Assembly (NCBI GenBank): GCA_025055115.1
Contig: JANWYJ010000022.1
Coordinates: 1-47,279, forward strand
Direction of reading: 5' to 3'
DNA from: Gemmata sp.
Lineage (GTDB): Bacteria; Planctomycetota; Planctomycetia; Gemmatales; Gemmataceae
Length of the DNA: 47,279 nucleotides
Shown here in pieces: positions 33,724-42,400 of this stretch. Below the pieces are notes generated by a model. It did no database searches. It was given only the letters and a program-made list of their open reading frames with translations, and was not told the DNA's origin. The position numbers were made by a program, and so were the translations under genes. Numbering within the stretch: position 1 is the first letter of the stretch; each line of letters opens with the position of its first letter.

Positions 33724-34974
33724 ATGTCTTTGGATCGTCCCGCCCTGTTGGGTGGCATTCCGGTTCGACCCCAAGGTCCACCCTCTTGGCCTTTGCCCGA
33801 TCCTGACGTGCGACACGCCTTAGAAGCGGCCATCGCAGCGGGTGCCTGGGGTCATTATCAGGGTGAGCAGGTCAGCGCGTTTGAGAGCGAGCTGGCCACC
33901 TATCACAACGTACCTTACGCACTCAGTTGTGCCAGCGGAACCTTAGCGGTCGAAGTGGCCCTGCGGGCGCTGCGGCTTGGACCGGGCGATGAAGTCCTTC
34001 TGGCGGCCTATGATTACGAGGCGAATTTCCTCACCATTCATGCGATCGGGGCCAAGCCCGTTCTTGTGGATGTGGACCCTGTGAATTGGCAGCTCGACCC
34101 CAACCGGTTAGCTGCGGCCATCACCGCTTCCACCAAGGCCATCATCTGTACCCATCTGCACGGCGGGCAAGTTCCCATGCGGGACGTGCTGGCTTTCGCC
34201 CGCCGTCGAGGTCTGGCGGTGGTTGAAGACGCGGCCCAAGCGATAGGTGCTGTTGTGGACGGCCGAGCCGCAGGAACATGGGGCGATGTCGGAATTCTCA
34301 GCTTTGGTGGCTCCAAGTTGCTCTGTGCCGGACGCGGTGGGGCGCTATTGTTCCAGGATGCGATCCTCTTCCAGCGCGCCAAAACGTGGCTGCACCGCGG
34401 CATTCAAGCCTGGGCGGCCCTGAGCGAATTGCAAGCCGCCGCCCTGCGTCCCCAATTGCGCCAACTGTCCGCATCCACACACCATCGCTGGCAGAGAGTT
34501 CAACAATTGTTGAATGATTTGAAAACGGTAGCCTTAGATGAAATGGGCCATCGTCAGCCAACTTTGCCCTCCGGGACCGATGCCGGGGATGCGCCAGACC
34601 TCGGATTGGTCGCGTTTGCGCCACCCGCCAATTCAGTTCCCGCATTCTACAAACTGGGGTTTCGCTACGACGCAGCGCGCTTCGGCCTACCCCGCGATAT
34701 TTTCATCGCCGCCATGCGAGCGGAGGGCATCGCCTTCGATGGTGGTTTTCGGGCATTGCACGTGGGCCGCTCGCCAGCGCGGTTCCGCGCTGGAAGTGAG
34801 TTGACGCACGCCACCCAGGCCCATCATGGCTGCGTCATTCTTCATCATCCGGTGCTTTCTTGTAACAGGGAAGATGTACGACAGGTGGCAGAAGCCATCC
34901 GAAAAGTGTATCGTTACCGGAACGAACTGCGCCACACGGCCGCAGGGTCGCCGCTAACTTCTTCTGGAAACTGA
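33724..34974 (+). CDS. DegT/DnrJ/EryC1/StrS family aminotransferase
   Basis: This 416-residue PLP-dependent aminotransferase belongs to the DegT/DnrJ/EryC1/StrS family, which makes amino sugars on nucleotide-linked or antibiotic sugars. The N-terminus (GHYQGEQVSAFESELATYHN) and ALSCASGTLAVEVALRALRLGPGDEV are typical. The PLP-binding Asp is in VEDAAQAIGA (Asp169) and the Schiff-base Lys198 is in FGGSKLLCAGRGGALL. ATG 33724 is preferred to GTG 33721. A secreted protein gene starts 3 bases after its stop, so the two are an operon. No sugar-nucleotide genes are nearby. Confidence 0.92.
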   Translation: MSLDRPALLGGIPVRPQGPPSWPLPDPDVRHALEAAIAAGAWGHYQGEQVSAFESELATYHNVPYALSCASGTLAVEVALRALRLGPGDEVLLAAYDYEANFLTIHAIGAKPVLVDVDPVNWQLDPNRLAAAITASTKAIICTHLHGGQVPMRDVLAFARRRGLAVVEDAAQAIGAVVDGRAAGTWGDVGILSFGGSKLLCAGRGGALLFQDAILFQRAKTWLHRGIQAWAALSELQAAALRPQLRQLSASTHHRWQRVQQLLNDLKTVALDEMGHRQPTLPSGTDAGDAPDLGLVAFAPPANSVPAFYKLGFRYDAARFGLPRDIFIAAMRAEGIAFDGGFRALHVGRSPARFRAGSELTHATQAHHGCVILHHPVLSCNREDVRQVAEAIRKVYRYRNELRHTAAGSPLTSSGN

Positions 34975-34977
34975 CTT

Positions 34978-36681
34978 ATGCCACGCATCTTTGGTGCCTG
35001 CACGGTTGTTGGGGTCGCTCTGCTGTTGACGGCTCAGGCCCACTGGAATCCCGCAAGCGCGCAAGCGGCTGCCGCTGGCGGCTTCGCCGGAAACTGGAAA
35101 CTGACCTTGCCCGCACAGCGGGGCGAAATCGTGATTCTGCTAGCGTTTACGGAAAAAAATGGGCAATGGACCGGTGAAGTTCTGGGAACGTCGCGGGAAT
35201 TAGGGGGGGCGCTGGGTATTCGCAAATTGAGCGTGACCGGGGATGTTCTCCGCTTTGCCCTGATTGCACGCGATGCGGCACCAGACGCCCCCCCCGGGAA
35301 GAGTCCGCTCAAAAAAGACCCCGATGCCAAAGAAACCGAAATCCTGACCTTCGAAGGCGTTCTCAACAAAGACAAAACCAAGCTCAACGGTACCATTGCC
35401 GCGGGCGGTTCACCCCAACCCATCACCCTATTACCCAGTAAACTGACGAAACTCGACGATGCCTTTGCGCTAGCACGCGAAAAATTCGCGCAGACCGAAG
35501 AGGGCGTCGCCTTGTTCCCCGCAGCCTTGGAACTGCTCGACAAAGCAACAGCGGCGAATCTGCCGGTCGAGGACGCGCGAGGCATCATTGAGCGAGTCAA
35601 CAAAGCGGCCAGTGAATTCGGCCCGCGCTGGGAGCGCGAGTTCGCTCTTCAATTGGTGGAAAAGCTCTCCGCCAAGGATCACTTGCACGAAATCGCCATC
35701 ACGCAGGCCAAACGTGTCGAACGGATGCTGACCGACGATGACACCGCGACCACTCGGATGGCCGTTCTGGATGCCATCGTTCGGACGCTCACCAAAGCCG
35801 GCAAAGCCGATGAAGCCAAGCCCTACCTGACGCAAATCGCCAAGTTGGAACTCCGCGATTACGCCGAATACAGCAAAAACCATCCACCCTTCAAGCCCGA
35901 AGTCTTCGCTGGCCGGAAAACCAAAAGCGATCGCACCGCCGTGGTGGAAGTCTTTACGGAAGCGGACCTGGAGGGTGCCCCAGGGGTTTTATTGGCCTTC
36001 GATGGCTTGCTGAAAACCTACAAACCCGCTGACGTGATCCTCTTGCAGTATCATGTGCCATTTGAACAGGGCGATCCGCTCATGAGTCCCGACGCCTTCG
36101 ATCGCGTCAAATACTATGCGGACAGCATTCGCTCGATACCTGCGGTGTTTGTCAATGGGAAGTTTGTGGCCGTGCGTGGTAGCGATGCGGTCGGGGCCGA
36201 GAAAGCCTATAAGCTCATTCGCGCCGAAATCGACGAAGGGTTGGACAAAGTGGCCCCCCTGAAACTCAGCCTGAGTGTTGCGAAGGCGGAGAAGGGCGGT
36301 TTTGAGGCCAAAGCCACGGTTGCGGACCTCGACAAACCTGGCGAGAAGGTGATGCTCCGCTGGGTAGTGGCCGAAGAGCGCGTTCGCTATGCGGTGGGCA
36401 ATGGGCTGCGTTATCATCACATGGTCGTTCGCGCCATGCCCGGCGGTGCCAAAGGTGTTCCCCTCACCAAGAAAAACCACGAACAGACCGTCACCATCGA
36501 TCTGCTGGCCGTCCGCGAATCGATTACGAAGTTCTTGGATGCCTTTGCGAAGGAAGAAGGGCCTTTCCCGCGCGGTGATCGGCCACTGAACCTCCGGAAC
36601 CTCAAACTCGTCGCCTTTGTGCAAGACGACACCACCCGGGAAATCCTCCAGGCCGTGCAAGTGGACTTGGAAGCCAAGTAA
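34978..36681 (+). CDS. Secreted protein with thioredoxin-like domain lacking CxxC
   Basis: This 567-residue exported protein has a signal peptide (residues 1-29, VVGVALLLTAQAHWNPASAQA), a beta-rich N-terminal domain (30-150), a helical middle (160-310) and a thioredoxin-like region (about 318-415). The last contains TAVVEVFTEADLEGAPGVLL, where a redox CxxC would be expected but is absent, and SIPAVFVNGKFVAVRG with the cis-Pro and strand typical of DUF1223-like secreted thioredoxin folds. A C-terminal beta domain (430-567) includes the basic block MLRWVVAEERVRYAVGNGLRYHHM. It is predicted to be a non-redox periplasmic thioredoxin-fold protein. It starts 3 bases after the DegT gene, so the two are cotranscribed. 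Confidence 0.85.
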   Translation: MPRIFGACTVVGVALLLTAQAHWNPASAQAAAAGGFAGNWKLTLPAQRGEIVILLAFTEKNGQWTGEVLGTSRELGGALGIRKLSVTGDVLRFALIARDAAPDAPPGKSPLKKDPDAKETEILTFEGVLNKDKTKLNGTIAAGGSPQPITLLPSKLTKLDDAFALAREKFAQTEEGVALFPAALELLDKATAANLPVEDARGIIERVNKAASEFGPRWEREFALQLVEKLSAKDHLHEIAITQAKRVERMLTDDDTATTRMAVLDAIVRTLTKAGKADEAKPYLTQIAKLELRDYAEYSKNHPPFKPEVFAGRKTKSDRTAVVEVFTEADLEGAPGVLLAFDGLLKTYKPADVILLQYHVPFEQGDPLMSPDAFDRVKYYADSIRSIPAVFVNGKFVAVRGSDAVGAEKAYKLIRAEIDEGLDKVAPLKLSLSVAKAEKGGFEAKATVADLDKPGEKVMLRWVVAEERVRYAVGNGLRYHHMVVRAMPGGAKGVPLTKKNHEQTVTIDLLAVRESITKFLDAFAKEEGPFPRGDRPLNLRNLKLVAFVQDDTTREILQAVQVDLEAK

Positions 36682-36691
36682 CTGCTCAAAC

Positions 36692-36716
36692 AAGGCCCCG
36701 AGAGAGGGGCCTTTCT
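36692..36716 (+). terminator. Terminator of the DegT operon
   Basis: aaggcccc (36692-36699) and ggggcctt (36706-36713) form 8 perfect pairs with a 6-base loop (gagaga), followed by tct. It starts 11 bases after the stop codon. Confidence 0.7.
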
Positions 36717-36773
36717 GGGAATATCCGATCCATTACGCAGGCAGTTGGCCCCGTCGATCAGGCAAGGCTCAAA

Positions 36774-36819
36774 AGAGAGGCCTTCCTGTGAAAGCCCCCA
36801 AGAGAGGCCTTCCTGTGAA
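36774..36819. repeat. 19-bp direct repeat
   Basis: agagaggccttcctgtgaa at 36774-36792 and 36801-36819 is identical, offset 27. Both copies resemble the right arm of the terminator at 36702-36719 (agagaggggcctttctggga), as if the terminator arm had been copied. Confidence 0.85.
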
Positions 36820-36889
36820 TGGGAATCAGGAGGTTGTGACGCCCAAGCGGCTCAAGTGCCGCATCCGTCGCTGTGGGGAAGACCTCCAA

Positions 36890-36938
36890 GTGGACTTCAT
36901 CGCACTGAAACTCAGGTGGACTTCATCGCACTGAAACT
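36890..36938. repeat. Exact 23-bp direct repeat
   Basis: Copies 36890-36912 and 36916-36938 are identical, offset 26. Confidence 0.92.
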
Positions 36939-37029
36939 TCTGTATTCTGGTACTGTATCCGGCGGGGATGGGTGGTAAGATGGCAAAAGCTCGGGGATCG
37001 CGTTGCGCCGGTGCGCCAGCGCGGGTGCC

Positions 37030-37079
37030 AGTCCGATGAACCGTGGTGCTCGAAAGTCCAATGAACAGTGGTGCTCGAA
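37030..37079. repeat. 25-bp tandem duplication at the start of the DUF1501 gene
   Basis: Copies 37030-37054 and 37055-37079 are adjacent and match at 23 of 25 positions. Each contains an in-frame or near-frame ATG, so this duplication complicates choice of the start of the DUF1501 gene. Confidence 0.88.
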
Positions 37080-37080
37080 C

Positions 37081-38475
37081 ATGATGCAGCCAGCGATGAC
37101 GCGGCGGCAGCTTCTGCGCAGCACAGCCCATGGGTTTGGCCTCATGGCCCTGGCCACTCTATTGGCCGAGGACGCCCAGGCCAACGATCCCTTGGCTCCC
37201 AAAAAACCTCACTTCACGCCCAAAGCCCAATCCGTGATTGTTCTCTTCATGGACGGTGGGCCAAGCCAAGTTGATACCTTCGACCCCAAACCGGCATTGG
37301 AGAAATATCACGGCCGGCCGTTTCCGGCCAAAATTGAGGCCACCCAGTTCAACAGCATCGGCAAAACGCTCGCAAGCCCTTGGAAATTCCGACCTTACGG
37401 CAAATCAGGTCTGTTGGTGAGCGACCTGTTCCCGCACATTGGCCGCTGTGCCGACGATTTGGCCGTGATTCGGTCGATGGTCTCGAACTTCTCTGAACAT
37501 ACCAACGCTAACTACTTCTGGCACAGTGGGCATGGTCAACAAGGGCGGCCGAGCTTCGGTTCGTGGGTCACGTACGGCCTCGGCAGCGCCAGTCGCGATC
37601 TGCCGGGGTTTGTGGTCTTAGGCAGTGGTATGATCCCGCCAGGGGGCATCGACTGCTTCGGCAACGGCTTTCTGCCCGCGGCCTACCAAGGCTCGCTGTT
37701 TCAGCATGGCGCACACCCGGTGGCCGATCTCAGCCCACCGGGCGGTGAAACGACGAAAACTCGAGCGGCCAAACGCGATCTGCTTCGCCAACTCGATGCC
37801 CTCGCCAAGCAACGTGCCGGCGATACCGACCCCTTCGACGCCGCCATCGCCAATTACGAACTGGCTTTCCGTATGCAAACCGCTGTGCCGGAGTTGACCG
37901 ATCTTTCTCAAGAAACCCGCGAAACGCAGGAACTCTACGGCCTCAACGACAAAAAAACCGAAGTCTTCGGCCGGCAGTGTTTGATCGCCCGGCGGCTGGT
38001 GGAACGCGGAGTCCGCTTCGTGGAGTTACTCTGCCAGCATTTGGGCCACGACCGTTGGGATCAGCATAGCAACCTGAAAAAAGGACACGAAGACAACGCC
38101 TTGGCCGTGGACAAGCCCATCGCGGGTTTGTTGCAGGACCTCAAACGTCGCGGTTTGCTCCAACAAACCCTCGTGATTTGGGGTGGCGAATTCGGACGGA
38201 CACCTTTTGCCCAGGGAACGGATGGTCGCGATCACAACCCCTTTGGCTTCAGCATGTGGCTGGCCGGTGGAGGAACCAAAGGGGGCGTTGTGATCGGTGA
38301 AACCGACGAATTCGGCTACCACGCTATCCGCGACAAAGTGACCATTCATGATCTTCATGCCACGGCTTTGCATTTGTTAGGCTTCGACCACAAAAGGCTC
38401 ACGTACCGTTTTGGCGGTCGCGATATGCGTTTGACCGATGTCCATGGCGAGGTTATCGAAACGATTTTAGCGTAA
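37081..38475 (+). CDS. DUF1501 family protein, Tat-exported
   Basis: This protein of about 464 residues belongs to DUF1501, a sulfatase/alkaline-phosphatase-fold family that is very abundant in planctomycetes. The N-terminus has a Tat signal (MTRRQLLRSTAHGFGLMALA). Family blocks are VIVLFMDGGPSQVDTFDPKP, HSNFS-like SNFSEHTNANYFWHSGHGQQGRPSFGSWV, RGVRFVELLCQHLGHDRWDQH and IWGGEFGRTPFAQG-TDGRDHNP. It is predicted to be periplasmic and metal-binding; the substrate is unknown, and genomic partners are often DUF1549/DUF1553 cytochrome-type proteins, which are absent here. The start is uncertain: 37081 and 37084 are ATGs without a good ribosome site, and 37036 and 37061 lie in the tandem repeat. 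Confidence 0.9.
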   Translation: MMQPAMTRRQLLRSTAHGFGLMALATLLAEDAQANDPLAPKKPHFTPKAQSVIVLFMDGGPSQVDTFDPKPALEKYHGRPFPAKIEATQFNSIGKTLASPWKFRPYGKSGLLVSDLFPHIGRCADDLAVIRSMVSNFSEHTNANYFWHSGHGQQGRPSFGSWVTYGLGSASRDLPGFVVLGSGMIPPGGIDCFGNGFLPAAYQGSLFQHGAHPVADLSPPGGETTKTRAAKRDLLRQLDALAKQRAGDTDPFDAAIANYELAFRMQTAVPELTDLSQETRETQELYGLNDKKTEVFGRQCLIARRLVERGVRFVELLCQHLGHDRWDQHSNLKKGHEDNALAVDKPIAGLLQDLKRRGLLQQTLVIWGGEFGRTPFAQGTDGRDHNPFGFSMWLAGGGTKGGVVIGETDEFGYHAIRDKVTIHDLHATALHLLGFDHKRLTYRFGGRDMRLTDVHGEVIETILA

Positions 38476-38600
38476 AATCACCATTTCACGGTGCCAAACC
38501 CGCACTCACAAGGCGGTTTTGCGCGACCTCACGAGGTTGTTTTTCAGCGACTCAGTCTTCAGCCTCAGGCGGGGCAAGAAGTCGTCTGAGTAAGAAGCCG

Positions 38601-39341
38601 TCACCGACCCACAGCACCGACGGAAGAAGACGTGAAATCGACCCGCACGACTTCCCCGGGCGTCCCCAGGACCTCTCGGGTCATCTCTAGGAGTTGGCCG
38701 CGTTCGATCCAACGGGCCGTGATGGTATATCGATAGGTGGAACCTGCCGCTAAAGGGGGCGATTCGAAGATGCGGTCGGTACCGGTTTGAGTGGTTGGTT
38801 GGCCATCGACGAAGACTTCAGCCGCGGGTTGTGGCACTTTGACCGATAAAATCAAGCATCTGCCGGGGTTGGTAGCTGGTGGGGGGACTCCGGGCATCGG
38901 GGGTAAGGCTTCCACCGTAGGGCGAACGTGGACTGTGGGCGGTTTCGGGCGGGGGGAAGCGGCATACAGGCCGACCCAACCGTAGCCAGCGAATCCGGCA
39001 TGCTGCCGCCACGCCCGCTCCAAGTCAGAGTTTCCCAGTGTGGCTGGAAGGGGGCCGTACGTGGGCACCGGAGGCCCGTAGAGGCTCAGGCCATTGGTCC
39101 AGAAGCTACCGATGGCTCCCGGAAAACCTATCCACGGGGGATAGCCTACGAATGGCCCGCCGGCAAGGCCGTAGTAGCTCCAAGGTGGTGCGACACGGGG
39201 ACCGTTCGGGTAGCCATTATTGAGCCAGCGGCCCCCCCCAGCGCCGGCCAGAATTCCCCCCTCGGCATGACGCAGCCGCTGGGCGTAAACTTCGGGAGCC
39301 AAGACCAGAGCCGCCCCGAGTGCGAGTGCGATTGTTCGCAT
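38601..39341 (-). CDS. TIGR03000 domain secreted protein
   Basis: This 246-residue exported protein starts at ATG 39341 with GGAGG 9 bases upstream. Residues 1-19 are a signal peptide (MRTIALALGAALVLAPEVYA). A Gly/Pro/Tyr-rich region (residues 25-110) follows, then a TIGR03000-type domain (about 165-235): VKVPQPAAEVFVDGQ...YRYTITARWIERGQLLEMTREV...GEVVRVDF. TIGR03000 is restricted to planctomycetes, which supports the taxonomic assignment. The function is unknown. It follows the anti-sigma fusion gene by 97 bases on the same strand and may belong to its regulon. Confidence 0.9.
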   Translation of the reverse strand: MRTIALALGAALVLAPEVYAQRLRHAEGGILAGAGGGRWLNNGYPNGPRVAPPWSYYGLAGGPFVGYPPWIGFPGAIGSFWTNGLSLYGPPVPTYGPLPATLGNSDLERAWRQHAGFAGYGWVGLYAASPRPKPPTVHVRPTVEALPPMPGVPPPATNPGRCLILSVKVPQPAAEVFVDGQPTTQTGTDRIFESPPLAAGSTYRYTITARWIERGQLLEMTREVLGTPGEVVRVDFTSSSVGAVGR

Positions 39342-39438
39342 CTTGCGCTGCCTCCGCCGTAGGTCAAACCATGTATCGACCAACCCGTGGAGGGGGTGCA
39401 GGCCGGTCGGTTGGCGGATCGAAGTTTTTCTGGATGGC

Positions 39439-42400
39439 TTAAGGCATGGGCGGCAGTGGCGGAACAATAGTTGCCGGTGGCGTAATTCCTTCCTTGGGGG
39501 CAATCGGTCCGTGTGGTTCAAACTCAGCCTTGGGAGAAGCACTTCGGGGGAGCCGCGTGATGGGCAGCAAGTCGCGGATGGCACCGAGGCGGCCATCCGG
39601 GGTGTGCCCGGCGATGATCAGTTCATAACCGCTCGGAGCTTCGCCGAGATGGAACTGCAGCGTCGCGTGTCCGTTCCCCGGCACAACGATGATGGGTTGC
39701 CAGAGGATGGTGTCGGCCGCCTCGGTGTGCTGGGGCAGAGTTTCGGGTGTTGGTCGCGCTGCGGCATATTCTCGGACCACGAGAGAAGGAGGGGCCTGGA
39801 CTGAGCCGCGAACCTTCTCGACAGCATAGCGTTCGAGGTCGCGCCGATGGGTGGTATCTGCGCGTTCAGGTGTGGATGCTGGGAGATCAGGGGTGAGATA
39901 GCCTTCGATCGGGGCTGTCAGGGCATAGTTGCGCGCGGTGGCTTGTTGGGTGGCGAGGGCTTGGGCTTCGCGTAGGGATCGTTCGTGAATCTGAATCGCG
40001 GCGTGGGGAACTTGTTGCAGGGTTGAGGCCCGAAGCGCATCTTTTCGCGATTCCAGAGTGTTCCGGTCCGGCATCACCGCGGCTGAGCCTAAGGACTTGG
40101 GGTTTGGCATCGTGACACGGGGTGGGGCCACCGGTAGCGGCGCGGTCAGGGCAGCACCGGGGGGGGGTGGATAGGCAGCCATGGTTGCCGGGTTCTGACC
40201 TACAAATCCGGCGGAGTCTCCTGTGCCGAATCGTGGGAGTTGGCTGGCATCCGCCCCAGGACGTGGACCACTGCGCAGTGGCGGTTGAGGCCCGATAACT
40301 GATGTGGGCGGAACTGACGGATGGTGGCCCGAATCGGTAGTTGCCGAAGTGTCGTGTTTGGAACCTTTCTCGTAGGTTTGATTGTGCGACGGCTGGCGAT
40401 CGGTATCAACACCCACTGCGTGGTGAAGTTTCGTCTGGGCGGCGCGTGGGGGTGGGGCGAGTTCTGGTTCGTGGCTGTTTGAAGCCGATAGCCGTTGACC
40501 GAGGTCGTGCGCTGTGGCCATTTCACTTTGGACCCACTGTAGCGCGACGAAGAGAAAAACGCTCAACCCGATGGCCCCAAGACTGCTGAAACCCCACGGC
40601 AGTCGAGCAGTGGGACGCCAGAAACCAGCGCATCCGCACATCAGAGCCAGCGCGGCGAATCCGGCCATGCCCCACCACGCCCGCGCCTGGAATTGTTGCA
40701 CAGGAATCTGGGCGGCCGCGACATCGGCTTGCTTTTGGGCCAACCGTTGCTCGGCGGCCTTCAGGGCTTCGTCGGGTCGTGCAGGAAGAGTTTGTCGGGC
40801 GGCTGCCAGTTGTTCTTGGGCTGTGATGACTGCTTTGGTCGCGGCTTCGTATAGCGGTGCGTACTTTTGGTACAGCTCACGGTGTTTGCGGACTGCCGCC
40901 GGTTCACTGCGGGTGGCGTATTGCCCGTTGTGCACAAGCCATTCCACAACATCAGGATGGGCCAGAGGTTGGAGAGGTTTGCCGCCACGGCCAGCCGGGA
41001 ATGATTGTTCCACAAACCGCCGCCATCCTTGAGTTCCCAAAAGTAAGTCGAGGGCTTCGGCTGCGCTGGGATGGTCGCTGAGGAGGAAGTCGGCGTATTC
41101 AAGTTCATCCGGGCTTTTCACCTCTCCGGCCAGGAGGAAATGGGTGGGGAGGAGCCGATCCTTGGGACCGGGGGTAACTCCCGCATTCACGGCGGCGGCC
41201 CAAAGGACGGCGACGGTGGGCTGACCCTTTTCGTCGGTGGCGGAGATGGCCAGGGACAATGGCGTATGCGGATCGAAGGCCTGGCGCGAATTTTCGGCTG
41301 GGGCCTGAACCACGGTGGCGGAGCTGGTGGCCGTGAAAGCCAGTTTGAGCCATTCCCCCGGCTTGCGATAGACCAAGCGTTCGGCCACTGGTTGGAGGTC
41401 ACGGCGGTCGTCCCGTTCTTCGAATGCGGTGATGCGAACAACGCCACCACGGGGGTCGCGATTGGCCATCAGTTTGACCACTTGCGGTTGCTCACGTTCG
41501 ACGAGTACCCGCTGGGTGTCGCTCAGTTTGCCGCGGGTGTAGGCACCGATGACGATTTGCCGCGCTTGCCCCACGGAGGTTAGCCGCACGCGGATTGGTT
41601 GGCCGGGTGCGGTCACGGGGTCGAGAACAGCCATCGCCAGCCCTTCGGGTTGGGCTTCCGGGAGGGGGAAGCCGCTGTTCCGGGCCACGGCAGCCGGACC
41701 GCCCAGCATCGCCACCGCGGCATGGGGCACCGGGGCGTTCACCATGATCGGGGCATAGATACTGGCGGGCGATTCAAGCTTCAGCCAGACCCGTTGACCC
41801 AGTTGGGGAGTGAAGGTGAACGCTGCCAACCCGCGGCGCGAACCGGGTTGGTCGGGATCATTGAACGAGGTGACATGGGCCAGTGTGCGGCGTCCATCAG
41901 TGATGATACCACGGAAGTTGACAGGGAATCCCGCCGGGGTGGTGGCCCGGACGTAGATTTTCGTTTCGACACCGGCAATCAACGTATCGCCGCATTCGGG
42001 GAAAAACTCTATCAGTACGCGGTTGCCAATCACCGGAACCCGTTCTGTCACCGGCGGATCACCTTCGGGCGTGCGGAAGCTGACCATGACCCGGACATCG
42101 CCATGGGGAACCGCCGCCGGGAGTTGGAAGTGGATTTTGGCCTGCCCCTGGGCATCGGTGTGGGGGGCGATTTGCACGTCGCTGAGCTGCTGGCCATCGA
42201 CTTCAACCCGGCAGGCTTCGATCGCTACACCCGCCATCGGCTGTTCGTGCCGTTGCAGTTGCGCGATCGCTTCCACGACATCTCCGGGGGCATAGGATTC
42301 GCGGTGGAAGAGGATGCGCTTGCGGTAGGTGTCGGGCAGGCCCGAGCGGACTTTGATGGTCCGGGTGACAGGCACGGGGATGGTAGCTGGAAATCCGCCG

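Larger units (their letters stand above)
36682..37080. other. 399-base intergenic region with terminator and repeats
   Basis: It holds a terminator (36692-36716), duplicated terminator fragments (36774-36819), a 23-bp direct repeat (36890-36938) and a 25-bp tandem repeat (37030-37079) directly before the DUF1501 gene. No gene is supported. Confidence 0.6.
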
